DNA from: an uncultured Eubacteriales bacterium
Lineage (GTDB): Bacteria; Bacillota; Clostridia; Peptostreptococcales; Anaerovoracaceae
Direction: 5' to 3'
Length of the DNA stretch: 39,248 nt
NCBI GenBank assembly: GCA_900315125.1
Contig: OMXT01000057.1
Coordinates: 1 to 39,248 of the forward strand
Below are positions 25,587-32,958 of the stretch, in pieces (within the stretch, counting starts at the first letter, position 1; every line of letters starts with the position of its first letter). Below the pieces are notes generated by a model. It was not told the DNA's origin. It saw only the letters and a program-made list of their open reading frames with translations, and searched no databases. The translations under genes and the position numbers were made by a program.

Positions 25587-26927
25587 ATGTCTGAAAACAA
25601 CAACGTAAAGCTGGCGTCGGAAAATACCAAGTCCAACTTTGGTAAAGGCTGGCTCATTATTTTCTACTGCATGATCATGTTCTGGTTCCTGATCGGATAT
25701 TCCATCGACGGACAGAATATCGTCATCAGCGTATTCGCAGAAAGTCACTGGAAGGCACTGGGATATGAGAACGTTACCGCGCTTCACGCTGAACTGCTGA
25801 ATCTGGCTATGTATGCCGGACTGATCGGCGTTATCGCATATTTCGTTATCGGCCGGATCTGCATGAAGATCGGAGGAAGAGCTCTCTCCGCGATCTGTCT
25901 TGCACTGGCTGGTATTTCTTACATTTATTATGGTCACGCGACCACAACAACTTCATATTTTATCGGACTGACTCTTGTTACGATCTTCATTAACGGCGCT
26001 GCTTACATCGGCGGCGGAAATCTGGTAACCCAGTGGTTCCCCAAGAAAAAGGGACTGGCTAACGGTTATACCACCATGGGTCATAACCTTGGTTCTGCTC
26101 TGTACGTTCCTCTGATCAGCGGACTGATCGGGGCTTACGGCATGGCTAAGGGCATGACCGTCACCGGTATCGCAGGAATCTGCGTAGCTATTGTCGCATA
26201 TATTGTCATCAGAAATACACCGCAGGAGAGAGGCATCTATCCTGACAACGTAACGAAAGAAGTATACGAGAGAGAGTATGCGCAGGTAAGCGATGAGGCG
26301 GAGAGCCGCTGGACGGTAGCCAAGCTGCTGAAGACAAAGGAAATGTGGCTCGTAGCCATCATCATCGGCATCAACCAGCTGGTAACCACCGGTGTAATGA
26401 GCCAGATGGTTCCCAGAAACATGGAACTGGGATTCACCCAGGGAAAGACCGTAGCCCTGATGACCGTATGCGCCATCGTCGGACTGGCTGGTTCTTACGG
26501 ATTCGGATTCATCGATCAGAAGATGGGCGTTAAGACAGCAGTAAGAGCATACCTGATCTGGTACGTCGTCGCACTGCTCGTCAATGTACTGCTGAACAAC
26601 AAGACCGGCGGATATATCTGCGTAGCCATGGTCGGTATCGCGATCGGCGCTGCCGCTAACTTCATGACATCACTGCCTGCCTCCGTATTCGGAAGACATA
26701 ACTTCGACCTTGTATATTCCATCTACTTCCCCATCATGGAGATCGTGCTGATGCTGAATAACAAGATCAATTCTATGGCACTGTCCATGACCGGAAGCCT
26801 CCGCGGAGCTTACTTCGTATTCATCGTGCTGCTGGCAGTAAATTTCGTGCTGATCTCCGTACTGAACACAAGAAAGTACAATCTGGACTATGCGAAGGAA
26901 GATCAGCTTACAGGAAAGGAAGCATAA
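25587..26927 (+). CDS. MFS transporter, oxalate/formate antiporter (OFA)-like
   Basis: This 446-residue protein has about 12 transmembrane segments and a central cytoplasmic loop (about 210-250, ERGIYPDNVTKEVYEREYAQVSDEAESRW). The OFA-like features are the N-terminal MIMFWFLIGYSIDGQNIVISVF and the segment GGGNLVTQWFPKKKGLANGYTTMGHNLGSALYVP. Such proteins usually carry monocarboxylates. Position in the operon suggests that it imports the growth substrate of the pathway or exports its product. GGGGAG precedes the ATG. Confidence 0.87.
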   Translation: MSENNNVKLASENTKSNFGKGWLIIFYCMIMFWFLIGYSIDGQNIVISVFAESHWKALGYENVTALHAELLNLAMYAGLIGVIAYFVIGRICMKIGGRALSAICLALAGISYIYYGHATTTTSYFIGLTLVTIFINGAAYIGGGNLVTQWFPKKKGLANGYTTMGHNLGSALYVPLISGLIGAYGMAKGMTVTGIAGICVAIVAYIVIRNTPQERGIYPDNVTKEVYEREYAQVSDEAESRWTVAKLLKTKEMWLVAIIIGINQLVTTGVMSQMVPRNMELGFTQGKTVALMTVCAIVGLAGSYGFGFIDQKMGVKTAVRAYLIWYVVALLVNVLLNNKTGGYICVAMVGIAIGAAANFMTSLPASVFGRHNFDLVYSIYFPIMEIVLMLNNKINSMALSMTGSLRGAYFVFIVLLAVNFVLISVLNTRKYNLDYAKEDQLTGKEA

Positions 26928-26930
26928 CTT

Positions 26931-28109
26931 ATGCGTAATGTAGTAATCGTTGCAGGGTGCAGAACACCGATCGGAAAGATCAACGGCATGTTCCACACCA
27001 TTACATCGCTGGATCTCTCGATTCCGGTGATGCAGAATCTGGTCAAGAGAGCCGGCATAGACCCGGCCATGATCGAGGATGTGCTGTGGGGCTGCAACTA
27101 TCAGAGAACATATAAGGAGAACAATCTGGCAAGAGTAGCGGCTGTCAAGGCAGGTCTGCCGGTATCTGTACCGGGGATCACGCTGCACAGAAACTGCACA
27201 TCTTCCATGTCTGCCATCCAGTTCGGCTACTACCAGATCAAGGCAGGCGAAGCGGACTGCATCATGGCAGGCGGCGCGGATTCTATGAGCACTGCGCCTC
27301 ACATGCTGTTTGGCGCAAGAGACGGAATCAAGTTCGGCGACATGCAGCTCCACGACTCCATGTGGGATTCCCTGACGAATTTGGGCGTCGGCCCGGCTAT
27401 GGGCATCACCGCAGAGAATGTGGCGGAGCAGTACAACGTCACAAGAGAAGAAATGGACCGTTATGCTCTCCGCTCCCAGCAGAGAGCCTGCGCGGCCATT
27501 GACGCCGGGAAGTTCAAGGATGAGATCATCCCTGTAACTGTTCACGGGAAGAAGGGCGATACCGTCATCGACACCGATGAGGGTCCCCGCCGGGATACAA
27601 CATATGAGAAGCTTTCTAAACTGAAACCGACGTTTAAGGAAGACGGCAAAGTCACAGCTGGAAACGCATCCGGCATGAACGACGCGGCATCCGGCGTCAT
27701 CCTCATGGAAGAGGAAAAGGCGAAGGAGCTGGGCGTTCCCATCATCTGCAGAATCAAAGCCGTATCTGTCATTGGCTGCCCGCCGGAGATCATGGGCATC
27801 GGACCCATCGGCGCATCGGAAAAGGCACTGGAGAAGGCGGAGCTGACCATGGACGACATGGATCTGGTTGAGATCAACGAGGCCTTTGCCGCTCAGGTAC
27901 TGGCATGCCAGAAGACGCTGGGCATCCCCGATGAGAAGCTGAATGTCAACGGCAGCGGCATCTCTCTGGGACATCCGGTAGGCGCTACCGGTTCCCGCCT
28001 CGTTGTCACCTGCATGTATGAGCTGATGAAGCGCAAGCAGAAATACGGTCTGTGCACCCTCTGCGCAGGAGGCGGCATGGGCACCGCAGTGATCATCGAA
28101 ATGGTCTAA
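26931..28109 (+). CDS. Thiolase (acetyl-CoA acetyltransferase family)
   Basis: This 392-residue enzyme should cleave or form a 3-oxoacyl-CoA, most simply acetoacetyl-CoA to two acetyl-CoA. Catalytic elements are the nucleophile C89 in HRNCTSS, NEAFAAQ, GHPVGATG (His) and CAGGGMG (Cys). The nucleophile context HRNCTSSM differs from the common NKVCGSG/NRFCASG of biosynthetic thiolases, so substrate preference may differ. It starts 3 bases after the transporter stop. A hairpin terminator follows. Confidence 0.92.
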   Translation: MRNVVIVAGCRTPIGKINGMFHTITSLDLSIPVMQNLVKRAGIDPAMIEDVLWGCNYQRTYKENNLARVAAVKAGLPVSVPGITLHRNCTSSMSAIQFGYYQIKAGEADCIMAGGADSMSTAPHMLFGARDGIKFGDMQLHDSMWDSLTNLGVGPAMGITAENVAEQYNVTREEMDRYALRSQQRACAAIDAGKFKDEIIPVTVHGKKGDTVIDTDEGPRRDTTYEKLSKLKPTFKEDGKVTAGNASGMNDAASGVILMEEEKAKELGVPIICRIKAVSVIGCPPEIMGIGPIGASEKALEKAELTMDDMDLVEINEAFAAQVLACQKTLGIPDEKLNVNGSGISLGHPVGATGSRLVVTCMYELMKRKQKYGLCTLCAGGGMGTAVIIEMV

Positions 28110-28148
28110 AATGGACTCCGGCGCATCCGGATGAAATATGGAACAAAG

Positions 28149-28199
28149 CAGGACTCGGACAGCCGGCGGCTTATGCTGCGGCGGCGGGTCCTGTTTTCT
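28149..28199 (+). terminator. Terminator of the DUF362-thiolase operon
   Basis: CAGGAC and GTCCTG close a long GC-rich stem (28149-28193, inner GCCGGCGGC/GCGGCGGC part imperfect), followed by TTTTCTGTT. Confidence 0.75.
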
Positions 28200-28274
28200 G
28201 TTAGCCTGACATATTTCGGGCTGTATTTCGGCAAATCAGAGTGGTAAGATAGCCGGTGGAGGCTTTGTTATATA

Positions 28275-29156
28275 ATGAACAGAAAACTGATCGGACAAAT
28301 GATTCTGCTCTACCTTCTGTGGGGCATGAACTGGGCAGTTATGACGGTAGTAAACCGGTATTTTCCGCCGGTCCTTTTCGTGGCTTACCGGTTTTCCATG
28401 GGCGCTGCAGTACTGGTGATTTTCTGCATGTTCCGGAGGATCCCGCTGCCGGAGCGGAAGTGCTGGCCATGGATCGCTCTCAGCGGTATCCTGCTCATGG
28501 CTGTGAATAACCTGATGGTGCAGATAGGGACGAAATACCTGGGCGCCGGCCTGGTGGCGGTGCTGGATTATACCATGTCTGTGTGGATGGCCATACTGGG
28601 CGTCCTTTTCCTGAAGGAGAAGATGACGGCTCACAAGGCAGCGGGTATTTCCATGGCAGTGGTCGGTCTGTGCATCCTCATGAATGTGGATGTGCGGGGC
28701 GAAACATGGGCCATCGTCATGATGATCGCCGCGGCTGTGATCTGGGCGCTGTCCAGCCTGATCGTCAAGGTGAAACTGGGCGGATGCAGTATGATCCCCA
28801 TGACCATGGGACAGATGATCTGTGCGGCTGTCGTCCTCGACATCTATGTGATGATATTCCCCCAGGGTTCGCCCCAGTGGTGTCTTCCCAGCGTCGCTTC
28901 GCTGTTGTATAACGGTATTCTCTGTTCCGCGCTGTGTTTCGTGATCTGGAGCCGGATGCTGGAACAGATGGAGGCCAGCACGGCTTCTGTTGCAGTGATG
29001 GCGGTGCCGGCCATCGGCGTCATGGCAGGGGTGATCTTCCTCCATGAACCCATGACCTGGGGCATAGCAGCGGGGATGGTGATCCTCTTCATCGGTATCC
29101 TGACGGTGCTGGGCGTGCGGATCCCGCTGCCCGGAAACAAAGATATCAATAAATAA
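28275..29156 (+). CDS. EamA/DMT-family membrane transporter
   Basis: This 293-residue protein has about ten transmembrane helices in two EamA repeats. It is distinct from the copy at 21107. The ATG at 28275 is 12 bases from GGTGGAGG, a little far. A TATAAT overlaps the start region, so leaderless initiation cannot be ruled out, although I saw no matching -35. Substrate unknown. It lies between two sigma-54-type operons but has no sigma-54 site of its own. Confidence 0.87.
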   Translation: MNRKLIGQMILLYLLWGMNWAVMTVVNRYFPPVLFVAYRFSMGAAVLVIFCMFRRIPLPERKCWPWIALSGILLMAVNNLMVQIGTKYLGAGLVAVLDYTMSVWMAILGVLFLKEKMTAHKAAGISMAVVGLCILMNVDVRGETWAIVMMIAAAVIWALSSLIVKVKLGGCSMIPMTMGQMICAAVVLDIYVMIFPQGSPQWCLPSVASLLYNGILCSALCFVIWSRMLEQMEASTASVAVMAVPAIGVMAGVIFLHEPMTWGIAAGMVILFIGILTVLGVRIPLPGNKDINK

Positions 29157-29158
29157 AA

Positions 29159-29180
29159 GGGCAGCCTGCGGCTGCCTCTT
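29159..29180. terminator. Bidirectional terminator between transporter and activator genes
   Basis: GGCAGCC-TGC-GGCTGCC forms a 7-bp stem. The minus strand continues CCTTTTATTT and the plus strand TCTTTAAT, so it can end both convergent transcripts. Confidence 0.8.
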
Positions 29181-29209
29181 TAATATGCGCTGTTGATCTC
29201 AAATTCTTA

Positions 29210-30730
29210 TCAGTTTTTCCCTTTGGGATATTCTATGCCGTACTGTTTGATTTTACGGGATATGGTAGAAGCGTTGACGCCCAGCTTCTCGCCGGCGTCC
29301 CTGAGACTGCGTGAGCTCCGCAGTACGGATTCTATGACGCTCTTCTCGTAATTCTCCACAGATTCTGCCAGGGTGAAGTTCTCCGGCGCCGCCGTGCCCT
29401 GGGAAATATCCAATACGCCCCGGATCATCTCCTCGTTTCCGCCATCCATGCTGGATGCGCAGATCGTAAGGTACTCTATGACATTTTCCAGTTCCCGGAC
29501 ATTGCCCGGCCAGCTGTAGGAGCGGAGCAGCTGCCTGTCGCCTTCCGTCAGTGTCAGATGACGTCCGTGTTTCTTGGAAAAAAGCTCAATAAAATGATCG
29601 CACAGCAGGTCGATATCCTCTACCCGGTCCCGCAGAGGCGGGATGTTGACAGGGATCACGTTCAGCCGGTAATAAAGATCCTGGCGAAACTCGCCGGCGG
29701 CGATCTTCGCTTTCAGGTCGCTGTTTGTTGCGGCAATGAAACGGATGTCCAGATCGATGGGCCGGGTACCGCCCACCCTCGTGATCTTCTTCTCCTGGAT
29801 GGCCCGCAGCAGCTTGACCTGCAGATCCATGGGCATGTCGCCGATCTCATCCAAAAGCAGTGTGCCGCCGTTTGCTGTCTCAAACAGTCCCGTCTTGCCG
29901 GAGGCGTTCGCCCCGGAGAAGGCGCCCTTCTCATAGCCGAAGAGCTCAGACTCCAGCAGGTTCGCCGGTATAGAAGCGCAGTTAACTTTTACATAGGTCT
30001 TGCCAACCCGCTTGCTGGCGTTATAAATCTCATTGGCGACGATCTCTTTCCCTACGCCGGATTCACCGGTGATCAGGACGGTAGCGTCAGTAGGAGCGGC
30101 AAGATCGATGGTGGTCGCGACCTTCTTCAGCGCAGGAGAGTTTCCGATCATGCGGCGGGTGATAGAATTTTTCTTAGTGATCTTTACCTGCTGCGTATCC
30201 CTGGCATTGCCGCTGCTGTCCAGGAAATGCTGGTAGTCTCTGCGCAGAGATTCCAGCGAAAGAACAGGACGGCTCGTGACAACGATCTGGTGGAGCTGTC
30301 CCTGGTCATCGAAAATGGGAACGCCGACAGTATATCCGACCCCGCTGGCGCCGTTCTTCGTTACGTTAGCCAGACGGAAGATCCGTGTCTTCTTCTCCAT
30401 GACGTCCAGGGTGGAACCGCCCGTGAAAAGATCCCCCTTCGCAACGATATCCGATGTGTACCGTCCAAGGACCTCCTCCGGGAGTATCCCGGTATTCTTC
30501 TGGTGAGCGGGATTGACGTAGAGAACCTTTCCCTCCGCATCGGTGATGTATACGCTGTCGTCCAGAGAATCTACAACGACCTTGTAGTCGATACCGTTCT
30601 GAAGAAACACATTCAGATCCCAGCGGATCTCCTTCAGAAGAGATACTGCGTCCTCCGTCAGTTCTGCGCTGCCGCCCAGAGCCCGGTCTATTTTCTCTAT
30701 AACTTGCTGAATTGCTAATGATTGCTCCAT
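29210..30730 (-). CDS. Sigma-54-dependent transcriptional activator with PAS domain
   Basis: This 506-residue enhancer-binding protein has a PAS-type sensor (about 50-155), a central AAA+ domain with Walker A GESGVGKE (222-229), the sigma-54 contact loop GAFSGA (269-274) and Walker B LLLDEIGD, then the R-finger region RFIAATNSDL and WPGNVRELENV. A C-terminal Fis-type helix-turn-helix reads RDAGEKLGVNASTISRKIKQYGI. The usual GAFTGA has Ser for Thr. The frame is open upstream, but GGGAGGAG three bases before the ATG at 30730 fixes the start. It is divergent from the cyclase operon and probably activates all three sigma-54 sites here. There is no receiver domain, so the signal is likely a small ligand. 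Confidence 0.92.
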   Translation of the reverse strand: MEQSLAIQQVIEKIDRALGGSAELTEDAVSLLKEIRWDLNVFLQNGIDYKVVVDSLDDSVYITDAEGKVLYVNPAHQKNTGILPEEVLGRYTSDIVAKGDLFTGGSTLDVMEKKTRIFRLANVTKNGASGVGYTVGVPIFDDQGQLHQIVVTSRPVLSLESLRRDYQHFLDSSGNARDTQQVKITKKNSITRRMIGNSPALKKVATTIDLAAPTDATVLITGESGVGKEIVANEIYNASKRVGKTYVKVNCASIPANLLESELFGYEKGAFSGANASGKTGLFETANGGTLLLDEIGDMPMDLQVKLLRAIQEKKITRVGGTRPIDLDIRFIAATNSDLKAKIAAGEFRQDLYYRLNVIPVNIPPLRDRVEDIDLLCDHFIELFSKKHGRHLTLTEGDRQLLRSYSWPGNVRELENVIEYLTICASSMDGGNEEMIRGVLDISQGTAAPENFTLAESVENYEKSVIESVLRSSRSLRDAGEKLGVNASTISRKIKQYGIEYPKGKN

Positions 30731-30750
30731 AGTCTCCTCCCATTGCCCAT

Positions 30751-30778
30751 ATTTTATCATAAAACTGAATGAATACAA
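30751..30778 (-). promoter_or_regulatory. Probable promoter of the activator gene
   Basis: On the minus strand TTGTAT (30778-30773), a 16-base spacer and TAAAAT (30756-30751). The palindrome at 30786-30801 sits directly upstream of this -35, so the activator could influence its own expression. Confidence 0.55.
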
Positions 30779-30785
30779 CTGGATT

Positions 30786-30801
30786 GTTGCCGGTCTGCAA
30801 C
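30786..30801. promoter_or_regulatory. Putative activator-binding site (UAS) of the cyclase operon
   Basis: The palindrome GTTGC-N6-GCAAC has an extra GCAAC at 30816-30820. The pattern repeats that at 23783-23798. It lies about 120-130 bases upstream of the -24 element and between the two divergent genes. Confidence 0.68.
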
Positions 30802-30919
30802 GTTTTCCGCCTTTTGCAACAAAGCCCTGACCGGCCGGCACCCGGACACTCCGACAGGAAAACCGCTCCATGCGTTGGAAACACGGGCAAACAGGACTTT
30901 GTTCAAAAAAAGATTAATT

Positions 30920-30935
30920 TGGCACACCCATTGCG
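30920..30935 (+). promoter_or_regulatory. Sigma-54 (-24/-12) promoter of the cyclase operon
   Basis: TGGCACA-CCCA-TTGCG matches the invariant GG and GC with correct spacing. It lies 59 bases upstream of the cyclase-family start codon. Confidence 0.86.
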
Positions 30936-30993
30936 TACTACTATGGCAGTTAATAAATAGCTCAGGCTGAAAATTATAAAAGGAGAAGAAACA

Positions 30994-31812
30994 ATGGGAA
31001 AACAGGTATTAGTAGATTTATCTCATCCGTTTGGTAACGGAAATCCGCTCTGGCCGTCCAACGGTGACTTCCACATCGACCGTGTACAGCACATGCCGAT
31101 GCATCGCCGTCTGCTCCAGACATTCAACGATTTCCACATGCATAACAGCACACATGCTGACTCTCCGTCACATGTTCTTCCGGAGACTCCTTATACACAC
31201 GAGCTGCCCCTGGAGAATTACTACGGACCGGCTGTATGTCTGGACATCCCCAAAAAGCACTGGGAACTGATCACTGTTGAGGATATCGACGAGGCTGCCA
31301 AGAAGGTTGAGGGCGGCATTCAGGAAGGCGACTGGGTCCTGATCTGCACAGGCATGAACAAGCGCTGGGGTGAGAATGACGATTACTTCATGTACAGCCC
31401 GGGAATGTCCATCGAGGGAGCAAAGCACCTGGTATTCGACCTGAAGGTAAAGGGCGTTGGTTTCGACCTGCAGGCGCTGGACCACATCCTGTACACCTAT
31501 GCTGCTCAGCACGGCCCCGGACCCTATGTCCCCAGAATCGTTGATGAGTATGTAAAGGAATTCGGTCATGAGCCGAAGGAAGACTTCCCTGAGTGGGAGC
31601 CGGTACACGAGATCCTGCTGGGCAACAACGTCATGGGTATCGAGAACCTGGGCGGAGATATCGAGAAGGTCAAGGGACAGAGATTCATGTTCTCCGCATT
31701 CCCTCTCCGCTGGTACATGGGAGACGGAACCATCGTAAGAGCCGTTGCCTTCATTGATGAGGACAAGCTGAACGATGTACCTGACCGTGTTTACAAGTAC
31801 GGCGTATATTGA
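30994..31812 (+). CDS. Cyclase-family (PF04199-type) metal-dependent hydrolase
   Basis: This 272-residue soluble protein belongs to the family of kynurenine formamidase and isatin hydrolase, which hydrolyse amides or open small rings using a metal. The motif HxxxHxDxPxH is intact as H50, H54, D56, P58 and H60 (HNSTHADSPSH). It may open a cyclic amide or lactone that yields the acid used by the following enzymes, but the substrate is unknown. AAGGAGAAG precedes the ATG. A stem with a T tract follows the stop, so this gene may be made in excess over the rest of the operon. Confidence 0.88.
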   Translation: MGKQVLVDLSHPFGNGNPLWPSNGDFHIDRVQHMPMHRRLLQTFNDFHMHNSTHADSPSHVLPETPYTHELPLENYYGPAVCLDIPKKHWELITVEDIDEAAKKVEGGIQEGDWVLICTGMNKRWGENDDYFMYSPGMSIEGAKHLVFDLKVKGVGFDLQALDHILYTYAAQHGPGPYVPRIVDEYVKEFGHEPKEDFPEWEPVHEILLGNNVMGIENLGGDIEKVKGQRFMFSAFPLRWYMGDGTIVRAVAFIDEDKLNDVPDRVYKYGVY

Positions 31813-31867
31813 TTCCAGCTGCAGAATGCAGTTGATAACAGAGTAGTGTACTGATTTGATGATTAAG

Positions 31868-31907
31868 GCGGGCGCGGGCTGACAGGTCCGCGCCCGCTGG
31901 TCTTTTT
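31868..31907 (+). terminator. Intra-operon hairpin with T tract
   Basis: GCGGGCGCGG and CCGCGCCCGC form a 10-bp stem followed by TGGTCTTTTT, between the cyclase and dehydrogenase genes. No promoter is visible after it, so it is likely a partial terminator that sets expression ratios. Confidence 0.75.
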
Positions 31908-31922
31908 GAGAGGTTATTTATT

Positions 31923-32867
31923 ATGAGTGATAAGAAAAAAGTAGCGGTGCTGGGCGCAGGCGTTATGGGCACCGGCATCGGCCAGACATTTGCTGAGGCA
32001 GGCCACGATGTCATGATGATCTATGTCTACGACGACATTACAAGAGGGGATCCGAGAGACCGGATGAAGAAGAACCTGGAGGATCTCTGCGAAATGGATG
32101 TCATTACGGAGGATCGGATTCCGGAGATCCTTTCCCACGTCAGCACCACAGAGAGCATTGAGGAAGCGGCGGAATTCGCGGACATCTTCTTCGAGTGCAT
32201 CGTAGAGAACATGGGCGTCAAGCAGGATTACTTTAAGAAGCTGGACGAGCTCTGCCCGGTTTCTACCATCCTCGCTACCAATACGTCTGTTATGAGCGTC
32301 ACGGAGATTGCCGAGAAGTCTGAGCATAAAGAGAGAATTATCGGGACGCACTTCTGGAAGCCGGCTTATCTCATGCCTCTGGTAGAGGTGGTCAAGACGA
32401 AGTACGTCTCTGAGGATGTAGTGAATGCTACATATGCACTGCTGGAAGAGGCAGGCAAGAGCCCGGTCATCGTTCAGAAGGATGTCCCGGGATTTCTGGC
32501 GAACCGCATGCAGCACGCGCTGTTCCGGGAGGCCATCTCTATCGTAGAAAACGGCATTGCTACGCCGGAGGACGTGGACAAAGCCATCAAGAACGGTTTC
32601 GGCATGCGCCTCGGCGTCATGGCGCCCTTTGAGACCATCGATTCCGGCGGTACCGATCTGACATACAGCATCCACGAGTATCTGTTCCCCCACATCGAGA
32701 ACTCCACAGAACCGTCTCCGCTGCTGAAGCAGAAGCTGGACGAGGGCAAGCTGGGATTCAAGAGCGGCGAGGGATTTGAGAAGTGGTCCCCGGAAAGAAT
32801 CGACGAATTCCAGAAAAATCTGAATGAAGGCCTTGTAAAGGTTGCAAGAGCTCTTGGAAAATTATAG
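31923..32867 (+). CDS. 3-hydroxyacyl-CoA dehydrogenase family protein
   Basis: This 314-residue NAD(P)-dependent enzyme resembles 3-hydroxybutyryl-CoA dehydrogenase. It has the Rossmann GAGVMGTGIG, catalytic residues in NTS, GTHF (His), LVEVV (Glu) and GFLANRM (Asn), and the C-terminal domain ending KLGFKSGEGFEKW. The usual HFFNP motif is HFWKP, and the strand after the Rossmann turn reads MMIYVYDD, both unlike standard enzymes. Oxidation of 3-hydroxybutyryl-CoA to acetoacetyl-CoA fits its neighbours, but another 3-hydroxy acid or thioester is possible. GAGAGGT precedes the ATG. Confidence 0.87.
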   Translation: MSDKKKVAVLGAGVMGTGIGQTFAEAGHDVMMIYVYDDITRGDPRDRMKKNLEDLCEMDVITEDRIPEILSHVSTTESIEEAAEFADIFFECIVENMGVKQDYFKKLDELCPVSTILATNTSVMSVTEIAEKSEHKERIIGTHFWKPAYLMPLVEVVKTKYVSEDVVNATYALLEEAGKSPVIVQKDVPGFLANRMQHALFREAISIVENGIATPEDVDKAIKNGFGMRLGVMAPFETIDSGGTDLTYSIHEYLFPHIENSTEPSPLLKQKLDEGKLGFKSGEGFEKWSPERIDEFQKNLNEGLVKVARALGKL

Positions 32868-32885
32868 AATATCTTTATCGGAATG

Positions 32886-32916
32886 AAGCGGCGCGGGTCT
32901 TGGATCCGCGCTGCTT
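32886..32916 (+). repeat. Intergenic hairpin without T tract
   Basis: AAGCGGCGCGG and CCGCGCTGCTT pair around a short loop between the dehydrogenase and dehydratase genes. It resembles the hairpin at 31868 in its GCGCGG stem but lacks a T run, so an mRNA-processing or stability element is more likely than a terminator. Confidence 0.55.
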
Positions 32917-32958
32917 CCTGGACCCGCAGCCCGGGCAGTAAGGAAAGGATACATTTAT

